Of a DNA stretch of 64,000 nucleotides, positions 42,101 through 50,818 are shown one piece after another. How positions within the stretch are numbered: the stretch's first letter is position 1; each line of letters opens with the position of its first letter. The DNA lies in the NCBI RefSeq assembly GCF_019890935.1, contig NZ_CP082333.1:274001-338000 (forward strand), read 5' to 3'. Position numbers and translations under genes: made by a program. The notes beneath the pieces were generated by a model. The model saw only the letters and a list, made by a program, of their open reading frames with translations, made no database searches and had not been told where the DNA came from. Source of the stretch: Exiguobacterium acetylicum (GTDB lineage: Bacteria; Bacillota; Bacilli; Exiguobacteriales; Exiguobacteriaceae).

Positions 42101-43468
42101 ATGAAGATGAAAAAGTCGTATCTCGCTGTTCCGCTTAGTGCCGCATTGTTGATTCCAGCAGCAGGTGTCAGTGCCCATGGTCATGAAGACCATAGTAAGA
42201 TGTCTCACAGTTCAGGAAAAGTCTCCCTCGATGTCTCATCTCCAGCATCGGATTTACGAGCGACACTCGATCAAATTCTATCTGAACACGCGTATCTCGC
42301 AGTCGTTGCGATGCAAAAAGGAATTGATGGTAAAGAAGATTTTGAGCAGGCAGCCGGTGCCTTGAATCAAAACACGGATGATTTAGCGGCAGCTGTTGGT
42401 TCCGTCTACGGGGAAGAAGCAGGCGCTGCCTTCAAAGAAATCTGGGCGAGCCATATCGGTTACTTCGTCGATTACGTCAAAGCAACTGGTGCCAAGGACG
42501 AAGACGCGAAACAAAAAGCATTGAAAGAGCTTGATGAGTATCGTGTCGAACAGGCTGCGTTCCTCGATAAAGCAACGGAAGGACGTCTGAAGGCAGCGGA
42601 TCTCGAAGCCGGACTTAAAGTCCATATCACGCAACTGTTAACATCGTTTGATAGCTACGTTGCTGGTGATTATGATGCTGCCTACAGTAATCTACGTAAA
42701 GCCATCGAGCATATGTATATGGTGGGAGAAGGGTTATCTGGTGCGATCGTCGATCAGTACCCAGATAAATTCAAAAATACGAAAGTTGATACACCAGCAG
42801 CTGATCTTCGTGCCGGACTGAACCGAAACTTCTCTGAACACGCGGCGCTTGCAGTGCTCGCGATGCAAAAAGGGATTGACGGAGCAAAAGACTTTGACGC
42901 TGCGGCCGGTGCCTTGAATCAAAATACGGATGACCTGACAGCTTCGATTGGCTCTGTTTATGGTAGTGAAGCAGCGCAACAATTCAAGAAGATTTGGTCG
43001 AGCCACATCGGCTACTTCGTTGACTATGTCAAAGCAACAGGTGCGAAAGATGATCAAGCACGCGACATGGCTGTGAAGGAACTTGATGAGTACCGTGTCG
43101 AACAGGCAGCATTCCTCGATGCAGCAACAGAAGGACGCTTAAAAGCGAAAGATTTGGAAGAAGGGTTGAAGGTTCACATTGACCAACTCTTGCTTGCCTT
43201 CAATAGCTACAATGAAAAAGATTACGACAAAGCGTACCCAGCGATTCGCGAAGCGTACGCGCATATGTACGGTGTAGGGGAAGGGACTGCGACAGCAATC
43301 GTCGATCAGTTCCCAGATAAATTCAAAGGCGCGCCTGGAATGCCGAACACTGGTCTCGGTGGTATGCAAGAAAAAGCATCGACGACAGGTATCGTCTGGT
43401 CACTGCTTGGTATCGCAGCAGCATCGATCCTTGGATTCTTCGCACTCCGTCGTCGCCCGCAACAATAA
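42101..43468 (+). CDS. Wall-anchored protein with two His-containing helical repeats; probable metal-binding
   Basis: An exported, wall-anchored protein of 455 residues. After the signal peptide comes AHGHEDHSKMSHSSG, a His/Met segment. Two repeats of about 170 residues follow (45-215, 225-400), strongly alike. Each has His in SEHA, in SHIGYFVDYVKATGAKD, in LKVHI and in EHMYM or AHMYG, consistent with a four-helix bundle with buried His. The C-terminus has MPNTGLGG, a hydrophobic helix and RRRPQQ, a sortase signal resembling that of the DUF4397 protein. The next genes are copC and copD, so copper is the likely ligand. Confidence 0.82.
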   Translation: MKMKKSYLAVPLSAALLIPAAGVSAHGHEDHSKMSHSSGKVSLDVSSPASDLRATLDQILSEHAYLAVVAMQKGIDGKEDFEQAAGALNQNTDDLAAAVGSVYGEEAGAAFKEIWASHIGYFVDYVKATGAKDEDAKQKALKELDEYRVEQAAFLDKATEGRLKAADLEAGLKVHITQLLTSFDSYVAGDYDAAYSNLRKAIEHMYMVGEGLSGAIVDQYPDKFKNTKVDTPAADLRAGLNRNFSEHAALAVLAMQKGIDGAKDFDAAAGALNQNTDDLTASIGSVYGSEAAQQFKKIWSSHIGYFVDYVKATGAKDDQARDMAVKELDEYRVEQAAFLDAATEGRLKAKDLEEGLKVHIDQLLLAFNSYNEKDYDKAYPAIREAYAHMYGVGEGTATAIVDQFPDKFKGAPGMPNTGLGGMQEKASTTGIVWSLLGIAAASILGFFALRRRPQQ

Positions 43469-43474
43469 AGGACG

Positions 43475-43497
43475 ACCCGCTGGTGACAGCGGGTTTT
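43475..43497 (+). terminator. Short terminator between the His-rich gene and copC
   Basis: ACCCGCTG and CAGCGGGT pair around GTGA, followed by TTTTCTT. It probably ends part of the transcripts, so that copC-copD are expressed at a lower level. Confidence 0.75.
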
Positions 43498-43531
43498 CTT
43501 GTACACATCAAGCAGAAAGGAGGTAAACGAC

Positions 43532-44059
43532 ATGCGCATCATCCGATTTGCCCTTCTATTCCTCATTTGTCTGTTGCCCATATCGGTCGAAGCACACACG
43601 AGTTTAAAAAGCTCGAATCCGGCAGAGGGATCGGCATTATCTGAACCCGTCGATCGGATCCGCTTGACGTTTAGTGAGGCTGTTGAAAAAACAAGCACCT
43701 TACGTGTAGTAGACGCGAATGGCGTCGAACAGTCTCTCGCAAAACCGCTCATCATCGGAAATGAACTGAGTGCTGTCGTCTCAGAGCCTTTAACGGAAGG
43801 AAAATACACGATCAAGTGGGCATCGATTTCAGATGATGGTCATCCCGTTAAAGGAACGATTCGTTTTACGGTACTAGGTGAGGCAAAAGCTGAAACAAGC
43901 ACCGTAGAAAAGGCTGAGCCGATGGAAACAAAAGCAGCAGTCGTTCCTGAAGCGGAGCCAGTTTCAAAAGGACTCGTTCCGACACTGCTCCCATGGATCG
44001 TCGGGGGACTGTTAATCAGTATCGTCATCCTTCTCTTGTTACGTCGTCGCACGACATGA
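43532..44059 (+). CDS. CopC-domain copper-binding protein with C-terminal anchor
   Basis: A 175-residue exported copper-binding protein. After the signal peptide (to VEA) the mature chain begins HTSLKSSNPAEGS, giving the N-terminal His of the CopC Cu(II) site; a second His sits in ISDDGHPVKGTI. A linker rich in Glu/Ala/Val runs from 125 to 150, and a C-terminal helix (LLPWIVGGLLISIVILLLL, then RRRTT) holds it to the membrane. GGAGG precedes the ATG by seven bases. The gene overlaps copD by four bases. In Bacillus the equivalent YcnJ is a single CopD-CopC fusion. Confidence 0.92.
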   Translation: MRIIRFALLFLICLLPISVEAHTSLKSSNPAEGSALSEPVDRIRLTFSEAVEKTSTLRVVDANGVEQSLAKPLIIGNELSAVVSEPLTEGKYTIKWASISDDGHPVKGTIRFTVLGEAKAETSTVEKAEPMETKAAVVPEAEPVSKGLVPTLLPWIVGGLLISIVILLLLRRRTT

Positions 44060-45045
44060 GTGCGTTTCTAGGAGAACTACTCGTCTATATGGGTGGAGCG
44101 CTTTGGATGGGCTATTTGGTATTATGCTTCATCCCAAGGAAACGGAAACCGCCATTAATGGACGGTACGTCGTGGGCGGTAGCGGGACTCGGGATGCTCG
44201 TTCTTGGAACGAGCATCCCAGTCTTTGGTGCCGTTCGTTTTCTGCTTTCGACGCAAACGATGACAGAGGCTCTTCGAACGGGTTTACTGGAGTTGCATAT
44301 CGGTCGGATGTTTCTTGTCGTTTACTTCTCTGCTTTACTCCTATTGATTGTACTCGCGTGGCAAAAGCGACGGTCCATCCTGCTCGCACTCTTGACGATC
44401 CCGTTATGGATTGGCATCGCAGGAACGAGTCACGCGGCGGCCAAATACGGTGCGCTCGGGTGGACACTTCAATTTAGTCACTTCTTATGTGTGACAGCTT
44501 GGATCGGTGTCGTGTTTTGGGTAGCCATCGGTGCCCGCTCGACCGCTCATTGGTCTGCCTTTTTAAGTTGGTTCAGTCCGTTTGCCCGGATTGCCTTTAC
44601 GGGTGTCATCCTGTCGGGTCTGTTACTGATGCAACTGGCGATTCCGCTTGAACGTTATCCGAATCTCTGGGGTGTGCCATACGGTCAAGCGTTGTTACTG
44701 AAGCATCTCTTGCTGTTGCCGCTTTTATTCTATGCTTTCTGTAATGGCACGCTCGTAAGGCGTCGGTTGCGTTTTGACTCAACGTACGATCCGCGTCCAC
44801 TACTCCGGATGGAAAGTATCATTTTAATATTGCTGTTCATGGCGAGCGCTTCACTCAGTCGTCTAGAACAACCGACGCTAGGGCAACTACCGTTCAGTGG
44901 TCCAGCAGGGGACGGGTGGGTCTTGATGATGGGCATTGCGAGCTTACCACTGCTCTTACTCGGATATCGTCGCCATGCAGTGGGTGTCTTGTTAAGCTTA
45001 TTCAGCGTCAGTCTGATTTATCTTGGATTGCTAGCGACAGGGTGA
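44056..45045 (+). CDS. CopD-family copper transport membrane protein
   Basis: A polytopic membrane protein of 329 residues with about eight or nine helices, of the CopD/YcnJ membrane family that imports copper. The central stretch GTSHAAAKYGALGWTLQFSH then FLCVTAWIGVVFW has the conserved His and Trp. ATG 44056 overlaps the copC stop (ATGA); an open frame from 43993 is just a shadow upstream. Together with CopC and the His-rich surface protein it forms a probable copper acquisition group, the opposite in direction to csoR-copA-copZ. Confidence 0.9.
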   Translation: MSAFLGELLVYMGGALWMGYLVLCFIPRKRKPPLMDGTSWAVAGLGMLVLGTSIPVFGAVRFLLSTQTMTEALRTGLLELHIGRMFLVVYFSALLLLIVLAWQKRRSILLALLTIPLWIGIAGTSHAAAKYGALGWTLQFSHFLCVTAWIGVVFWVAIGARSTAHWSAFLSWFSPFARIAFTGVILSGLLLMQLAIPLERYPNLWGVPYGQALLLKHLLLLPLLFYAFCNGTLVRRRLRFDSTYDPRPLLRMESIILILLFMASASLSRLEQPTLGQLPFSGPAGDGWVLMMGIASLPLLLLGYRRHAVGVLLSLFSVSLIYLGLLATG

Positions 45046-45052
45046 ACATGAA

Positions 45053-45084
45053 AAGGTAGCGGAGGAAATCTCCGCTACCTTGTT
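45053..45084. terminator. Bidirectional terminator between copD and oatA-like gene
   Basis: AAGGTAGCGGAG and CTCCGCTACCTT enclose a short loop and are followed by GTTT; it lies between convergent genes. Confidence 0.9.
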
Positions 45085-45094
45085 TGACGTGGTT

Positions 45095-46888
45095 TTATTT
45101 TGTTGAAACAGCGCAATTCGTTGCCTTCGCAAGAATCTTCGAATAGGCACGTGCGCCCTTGATATTCAAATGGACACCATCCTCTTCGAAGTAAGATGGA
45201 TGTTTGACGGCAACGGCATGCCAGTCGATCAGTTCGACTCGCTTCCGTTTCGATGCCTCGCGTAACATCTGATTGACTTCTGCTTCCCACGGACGCGGGA
45301 CGCGTGCAGTGACCAGATAGACGTGATCGGCATTTGCGAATTGATCGAGTAAACTGTTCAACTGATCCTTCCGAAAGCTACCGTTCGTTCCGAGGTGTAG
45401 AATGACTTGCCGTCCGTGCTGATTGTACGCGGCATACTGCTCACTCAGCGGAATCGCTTCCCGGAGCTGACGACCGAGTTTCGCATCAATTGTCAGTTGT
45501 TTGAGCGTACTGCCGAGATAATCTTCGACACCGAGCAAGACCGAGTCGCCGATCGCAAGCGTCGGGCGACAGATTTTTCGCTGATCGGATGTTGCTTTCG
45601 GTGTCGTCGGTTTGAGGACCGGCTTCGGTTTTTCTTTTGGTGCCGCTATCTTCTCGAAAGCAGGTTCTGGCTTTGGCGTATCGGAGACAGCAAGAATCGA
45701 TAAGTTACCGATGAAGCTGACGATGAGAATCGTCAACACGGCAACACTCGTCCACTGCATCGTTGAAAACTGACGTAACTGTCGCGGATGTAACGATAGA
45801 CGTTTTAAGTAACCGGACAGTCCATGCTGACGGATCGGACGTTCGATGAAGCGATACGATCCTTCGGTCAAGGCAACAAGCACGACGACGATCAGCACGG
45901 TCCGGAACAACGAGAACGTACCGATTTGCTCGACCGGCGTCATCAGTGTGATGACGGGAAAATGCCACAGATACAGACCGTACGATCGTTTACCAATCGC
46001 AACAAGTGCTGGATGCGCAAACCAGCGACTCCAGATCGACGCCGGGTGAGCAATTGTAGCAATCAATAGCGCAGCAAGGACGGCGACAAGGAAAAAGCCA
46101 CCCCGGTATAAGAAACTGCCGAACTCACTTGTGACGATCATTAATATAAGCAAGAGTGGCAAAGTAACGGCACCTGTTTGATTCAGTAACCGGACACCGC
46201 GTGTCGGAATATCGAGCTTAAAGCGAGTCGGCTGCCATGCGAACGCGAGCAGACTCCCAATCAATAGGGCGAATAACCGAGTATCCGTGCCATAGTAGAC
46301 GCGACTTGGATCTTCACCGGGTGTGAACTGAATCGCCATCGCGAGCACGGATGCACCGACCGCAACCCCCATCAATTGCAGGAACAGTCGGCGATTTTTC
46401 ATTCCGAACCAAAGTAAGATCGGGAATAGCAGGTAGAACTGCTCCTCGATTGCGAGCGACCAAAGGTTTTGGATCGGTGACGGTTTACCGAACGACTCGA
46501 AATACGAGACGTCATGGAAGATATACCACCAGTTCGTCCCGTAAATGAGCGCAAAGGCACTATCTTGGCGAACCGTATGCAACAGTTCGCGTTCAAAGAC
46601 GGTTACGTACCCGAGAACGAGTAACAGCATGACGAATAGGGCTGGGAATAGGCGACGGAAGCGATGAATCCAAAACCGTTTCAAATCGAGGCGTCCGGTC
46701 ATTTGCCACTCGCGTAACAAGAGACCGGTAATCAGATAACCGGATAGGACGAAAAAGAGATCAACACCGAGGAAACCACCGGAGAAGAATGAAACAGATA
46801 GATGGTAGAGAATGACAGACAAAACGGCAAAGGCACGTAAGCCATCAAGCCCTGGCATATATGTAATCGAACGAGACGAGGATTTCAT
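45095..46888 (-). CDS. OatA-type O-acetyltransferase (acyltransferase 3 plus SGNH domain)
   Basis: A 597-residue membrane acyltransferase. Residues 10-350 form the acyltransferase-3 domain, with MPGLDGLRAFAVLSVILYHL, GGFLGVDLFFVLSGYLIT and LWSLAIEEQFYLLFP. Residues 430-590 form an extracellular SGNH hydrolase domain with LAIGDSVLLGVEDYL (Ser), HLGTNG (Asn) and DGVHLNIKGARAYS (Asp/His). OatA acetylates the muramic acid of peptidoglycan and gives lysozyme resistance; homologues acetylate other wall glycans, so the acceptor is inferred. It is a single-gene unit with a long spacer upstream. Confidence 0.92.
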   Translation of the reverse strand: MKSSSRSITYMPGLDGLRAFAVLSVILYHLSVSFFSGGFLGVDLFFVLSGYLITGLLLREWQMTGRLDLKRFWIHRFRRLFPALFVMLLLVLGYVTVFERELLHTVRQDSAFALIYGTNWWYIFHDVSYFESFGKPSPIQNLWSLAIEEQFYLLFPILLWFGMKNRRLFLQLMGVAVGASVLAMAIQFTPGEDPSRVYYGTDTRLFALLIGSLLAFAWQPTRFKLDIPTRGVRLLNQTGAVTLPLLLILMIVTSEFGSFLYRGGFFLVAVLAALLIATIAHPASIWSRWFAHPALVAIGKRSYGLYLWHFPVITLMTPVEQIGTFSLFRTVLIVVVLVALTEGSYRFIERPIRQHGLSGYLKRLSLHPRQLRQFSTMQWTSVAVLTILIVSFIGNLSILAVSDTPKPEPAFEKIAAPKEKPKPVLKPTTPKATSDQRKICRPTLAIGDSVLLGVEDYLGSTLKQLTIDAKLGRQLREAIPLSEQYAAYNQHGRQVILHLGTNGSFRKDQLNSLLDQFANADHVYLVTARVPRPWEAEVNQMLREASKRKRVELIDWHAVAVKHPSYFEEDGVHLNIKGARAYSKILAKATNCAVSTK

Positions 46889-46990
46889 AAGACACGAACA
46901 ACTCCTTTAAAACGACAACTAATTTCTAACAGTCTTTAGTGTATCGAATTCCAATTTCAAAGAAGTGTCTAAGAAGTAACAACCTAACCA

Positions 46991-47019
46991 AAAAAGCACC
47001 CGATGCGTACATCGGATGC
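46991..47019 (-). terminator. Terminator of the two-component operon
   Basis: GC-CCGATG and CATCGG-GC pair around CGTA, with five T residues following on the minus strand. It begins just after the kinase stop codon. Confidence 0.75.
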
Positions 47020-47023
47020 AGGC

Positions 47024-48373
47024 TTACGAAACATGTGGAAAACGACAGGTCACGATGAAGCGGTTGTCTTGTGAAGTCAACGCGACGTTCCCTGCATGAC
47101 GTGCCATGATTTGCTGAACAATCGACAGACCGATGCCAGAACCACCAGACGAGCGGGAAGCATCGGACGTCCCGAACGGTGTTAGCCATTCGTTTAGTTC
47201 CTCTAGCGTATAAGTCGATTCAATCGCATTCGAACAGATCAGCTGGACGCCTTCTGTTTCTTCTTTGATCGTAATTCGAAGATCCCCGGTCCCGTGAAGT
47301 GTTGCATTGCGAATCAAATTCTCAAGCAAGCGCCGTAAGAGCATCGGATCGGCGAAGAGAATCGCGTGTGCAGGACCATTGACAGTAGAAGAAGTGCCAG
47401 GAAACAGCTCTAGGACTTGTTCCGTTAAAGTCACGAGGTCGAGTGAGATCCGTTCGACTGGATAATCGGTGTTCGATAATTTAGCGAGCGTGAACAGTTC
47501 ATCGATCCGGGCAGCGAGCGTTTCCGACTGGCGGGTGACGATCGCTAGAAGTTCCGCGCGTTCTGTCGCAGATAACGTCTCATGTTTTTCCGTCAGCCAC
47601 TGGATGAAACCTTGGATTGAGGTCAAGGGCGTCCGTAAGTCATGCGAAAGACTAGTGATCAAGCGCAACTGTTCTACGAACCGCTCCTGATCACGCATCC
47701 GTAAAGTTCGGAGTTCCTGTTCGATTCGTTCGATCGATTGGGCGAACAGTTTAAACTCCTTCGGTCCTCTGACCGGTGGGAGTGATTCAGTTGGTGGCGG
47801 TTCGACCGTCAACCGTTCGAGCCGTCGCTCGAGTTCCCGGAATAATCCGGCAATCCAACGCGTCAAGAGTAGTAAAAAGAGAATGAACAAGACGACTTGT
47901 AAAATGAAGAAGGCATTCGGATTACCGACTTGATATTCATTTAATGTTGGTTTTTCTCTTTTTACTGTCAGGAAAAAACCAGACTCATCGTTCGGTAGGG
48001 AAATGGCTTCGATATGATGCAATGTCCGTATCTTTCCTTCGTTAGAGGGCTCACGTTCCGATGGCGTTTGGGCGGCGAGCAACCGACTGGGCGTCAAATC
48101 TTCCGGATATTTGTCGGACGCAGCGATACGACGCCCATCCGCTCCATAGACTGCCCATTCGTAAGGACCGTTCGGTGTTTGCCCTTGTTGATAGCGAGTG
48201 ATGTCCTGTTTGACGTCCTGAATCGTTTGCGCTTCCGTCGTATAGTAATAACGAGGAATCGTCGTTGTGCCAATCGGTAATTGGCTAGACAACAACCAAG
48301 ATAACGCTGTACTGAGGAGCGCGGCAAGTAAGAGTAAGACGAGCATCCAGACCGTCAGTTTGATCCGTCTCAT
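47024..48373 (-). CDS. Sensor histidine kinase
   Basis: A membrane sensor kinase of 449 residues. Helix 1 (about 8-30) and helix 2 (about 155-175) flank an extracellular region of about 120 residues without a recognised fold. The kinase core has the H box SLSHDLRTPLTSIQGFI (His near 245), N box ENLIRNATLHG and G2 box GGSGIGLSIVQQIM. The G1 segment reads LICSNAIEST instead of D-x-G-x-G, as in some kinase groups. Its ATG overlaps the response regulator stop (ATGA). The signal cannot be deduced. Confidence 0.92.
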   Translation of the reverse strand: MRRIKLTVWMLVLLLLAALLSTALSWLLSSQLPIGTTTIPRYYYTTEAQTIQDVKQDITRYQQGQTPNGPYEWAVYGADGRRIAASDKYPEDLTPSRLLAAQTPSEREPSNEGKIRTLHHIEAISLPNDESGFFLTVKREKPTLNEYQVGNPNAFFILQVVLFILFLLLLTRWIAGLFRELERRLERLTVEPPPTESLPPVRGPKEFKLFAQSIERIEQELRTLRMRDQERFVEQLRLITSLSHDLRTPLTSIQGFIQWLTEKHETLSATERAELLAIVTRQSETLAARIDELFTLAKLSNTDYPVERISLDLVTLTEQVLELFPGTSSTVNGPAHAILFADPMLLRRLLENLIRNATLHGTGDLRITIKEETEGVQLICSNAIESTYTLEELNEWLTPFGTSDASRSSGGSGIGLSIVQQIMARHAGNVALTSQDNRFIVTCRFPHVS

Positions 48374-49059
48374 GGCTCAACCTTATAACCAACGCCCCAG
48401 ACCGTCTGGAGGTGGCGCGGTTCTTTTGGGACGTCCTCAATCTTATCGCGGAGTTTATGGATCAGGACCATGACAGCGTTCGACGCGGAACCAAGCGCTT
48501 CCTCCTGCCAAACCCGCTCATAGAGGTCGTCAGCCGAGAAGACACGGCGCGGATGATTCAAGAATAGCGCTAAACAATCAAATTCACGGCGTGTCAGAGC
48601 GAGCGGTACATCATACTTAAAGATGACGCGTTCGTCTTCTTTGAGCGTGAATGGTCCGACCTGGACTGCTGAAGCGGTAGTCGGGACATGATACTGGCTG
48701 ACACGCCGCAGCAGTGCCTTGACGCGGGCGACGACTTCAAGCGGATTGAACGGTTTACCGATGTAATCGTCCGCCCCGAAGGTCAAACCTTGAATTTTAT
48801 CCATGTCTTCGCGTTTCGCTGTCAGCATCAGGACGGGTAACGTGTGACCGGCAGCACGTGCTGCTTGAACGGTCGAGAAGCCATCGCGAACGGGCATCAT
48901 CACGTCGAGCAACATCGCATCGACTGGACGCGTTGCAAGAGTCGCTAACGCTTCCTCGCCGTTTTCGGCTTCAATGATCTCGTACCCTTCATTGGTTAAA
49001 TAGAGTCGAAGCAATTGACGGATGTCGGCTTCATCATCAACGATCAAGAGCGTGGGCAT
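48370..49059 (-). CDS. OmpR-family response regulator
   Basis: A DNA-binding response regulator of 229 residues. The receiver has LLIVDDEADIRQ (acid pocket), the phospho-acceptor Asp in MLLDVMMPVRDG and Lys in YIGKPFNPLEV. The C-terminal winged helix has LTRREFDCLALFLNHPRRVF and VMVLIHKLRDKIE, then VWGVGYKVEP. I start at ATG 49059, nine bases after AGGAGG. It lies between a methyltransferase gene (23-base overlap) and the kinase gene (4-base overlap), so all three form an operon. Confidence 0.95.
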   Translation of the reverse strand: MPTLLIVDDEADIRQLLRLYLTNEGYEIIEAENGEEALATLATRPVDAMLLDVMMPVRDGFSTVQAARAAGHTLPVLMLTAKREDMDKIQGLTFGADDYIGKPFNPLEVVARVKALLRRVSQYHVPTTASAVQVGPFTLKEDERVIFKYDVPLALTRREFDCLALFLNHPRRVFSADDLYERVWQEEALGSASNAVMVLIHKLRDKIEDVPKEPRHLQTVWGVGYKVEP

Positions 49060-49612
49060 GTGTAGATTCCTCCTGTTGCACCCCCTCGAAAACGTAAGCC
49101 GGGGGAAGATTGTAGAGCGTGTGCGAATAACTGTGTTCTTGAAAATAGTCCCGGAACATCTTGAACTGAAACCGGGTGTATTGAAAGGCGATGAAGTGAC
49201 CGCCTGATCGTAGTAACGTTTGAAATTGTGCCAATAAATCATGCCGTAACGCTGCCGGGAACGACGCAAACGGGAGACCACTGACGATGACGTCGATCTG
49301 TCCGCTCCATGAATCGGATAATCCTTGAACGTCACCAATCAAGAGAGTGACATTCGTTTCCTGAGCCAGTAATTGTTCGAGTGCCGGGCGGAACGTTTCG
49401 CTCCGTTCACAAATCAAGAGATGTGTTTCCGATGAACGAGCGGCCAGTAAAGCTTTGGTGATCGCTCCGTCACCCGCTCCGACTTCAAGAATCTGGCGTG
49501 GACGATCGGCGACGGCGCGTCGTGCCATCATCTCAGCCAGGCGTGGACTGCTCGGTGCGACGGCTCCAACACGGAGTGGTGCGTGAAGTGCTTCTTTTAA
49601 GAAATCAAACAT
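49037..49612 (-). CDS. Class I SAM-dependent methyltransferase (phospholipid methyltransferase-like)
   Basis: A 191-residue methyltransferase. The N-terminal stretch FLKEALHAPLRVGAVAPSSP resembles PmtA-type phospholipid N-methyltransferases and KsgA-like proteins; the SAM motif is ILEVGAGDGAITKALL near residue 55, and the catalytic-region motif is DVIVSGLPFASF. It has no membrane segment. ATG 49612 follows GTAGGG by seven bases. It is the first gene of an operon with a two-component system and its end overlaps the response regulator gene. Lipid modification coupled to envelope sensing is a plausible role but is inference. Confidence 0.85.
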   Translation of the reverse strand: MFDFLKEALHAPLRVGAVAPSSPRLAEMMARRAVADRPRQILEVGAGDGAITKALLAARSSETHLLICERSETFRPALEQLLAQETNVTLLIGDVQGLSDSWSGQIDVIVSGLPFASFPAALRHDLLAQFQTLLRSGGHFIAFQYTRFQFKMFRDYFQEHSYSHTLYNLPPAYVFEGVQQEESTHAHALDR

Positions 49613-49774
49613 GAAAACCCTACTTTCCGTTGAGTATATCATGTAGTATGCACGTCGTCCCTTTCGAAAACAGGACGATGTTTCTTAAGTGAATCTTAAA
49701 CATATCAATGCCTGATTTTCGGCGACATGATGACCGGACAAGCCGGTATACTAAGGACAAAGGAGGGGAAGGCG

Positions 49775-50818
49775 ATGGAACATCACACGTATTATGAAGC
49801 GCTCGTTCGCCGGGACGCGACATACGAAGGGACGTTTTTCGTCGGCGTCAAGACGACCGGCATCTTTTGCCGTCCGACGTGTCCGGCACGAAAACCGAAA
49901 GCGGAGAACTGTGAGTTTTTTGAGACGGCGCAAGAGGCATTACTTGCCTCGTATCGACCGTGCCGTCGTTGTCATCCGCTTGCTTATCCCGGAGATCATG
50001 GTACGATTCAACGCTTGATCGAAGCGGTCGAGGCAGAACCAGACAAACGATTCAAGGAAGCCGATTTCCGAGCACTTGGTCTCGATGAATCAACGGCACG
50101 CCGTCAGTTCAAGAAGCGTTTCGGGATGACGTTCGTCGCGTATGCTCGGGCACGACGGATGGGGCTTGCGATGAAGGAGATCCGGACCGGTAAGCCAATT
50201 ATCGAAGGACAGTTAGCTGGAGGTTATGAATCGAGTAGTGGTTTTCGTGAGGCGTCAGCACGGATTCTCGGACAAGCACCATCGCGCTTTGACGGGCAGG
50301 TCTTACGCGCGAAATGGCTCGATACACCACTCGGTTCGATGCTGGCGATTGCCGACGATCAACTCTTACATCTGCTCGAGTTCGTCGACCGACGCGGACT
50401 GGAACGGGAAATCGAACAATTGCGTAAGAAAGCGCGTGCTGTCATCGTCCCCGGGGAGTCACCGGTCTTTGGACAGATTGAAGCGGAGCTCCGTCGTTAC
50501 TTCAAAGGAGAGCCGGTATCGTTTCAGACGCCACTGATGCGGTACGGGACACCATTTCAACGCCGTGTATGGGAAGAACTCGAGCGGATTCCGAGTGGGG
50601 AGACGATCTCGTACCAAGAGCTGGCGATCCGGATCGGTCAACCGACTGCTGTTCGTGCCGTCGCACGAGCGAATGGAGCGAACCAACTGGCAATCGTCAT
50701 CCCGTGCCATCGGGTCATTCGGACGAATGGAGATTTAGGTGGATACGCGGGTGGACTCGCACGCAAGGAAACATTGCTCAAACTGGAGCGCACACAGAGA
50801 GGACTGGATGAAGGATGA
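49775..50818 (+). CDS. ada: Ada: bifunctional regulator and O6-alkylguanine-DNA alkyltransferase
   Basis: A 347-residue adaptive-response protein joining three parts. Residues 1-75 form the zinc domain that accepts methyl groups from phosphotriesters (FCRPTCPARKP and YRPCRRCHP give four Cys). Residues 85-180 form an AraC-type DNA-binding domain. Residues 185-345 are the O6-methylguanine methyltransferase with VIPCHRVIRTNG as active site. All functions are thus kept in one chain, as in Escherichia coli, whereas Bacillus splits them between AdaA and AdaB. ATG 49775 follows AAAGGAGGGG. It overlaps the next repair gene by four bases. Confidence 0.96.
   Translation: MEHHTYYEALVRRDATYEGTFFVGVKTTGIFCRPTCPARKPKAENCEFFETAQEALLASYRPCRRCHPLAYPGDHGTIQRLIEAVEAEPDKRFKEADFRALGLDESTARRQFKKRFGMTFVAYARARRMGLAMKEIRTGKPIIEGQLAGGYESSSGFREASARILGQAPSRFDGQVLRAKWLDTPLGSMLAIADDQLLHLLEFVDRRGLEREIEQLRKKARAVIVPGESPVFGQIEAELRRYFKGEPVSFQTPLMRYGTPFQRRVWEELERIPSGETISYQELAIRIGQPTAVRAVARANGANQLAIVIPCHRVIRTNGDLGGYAGGLARKETLLKLERTQRGLDEG

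Noticed and set aside
42101-43468. Copper amine oxidase, a name sometimes attached to this protein type
   Set aside because: No amine-oxidase catalytic domain or topaquinone motif is present; only helical repeats and a wall anchor are seen.
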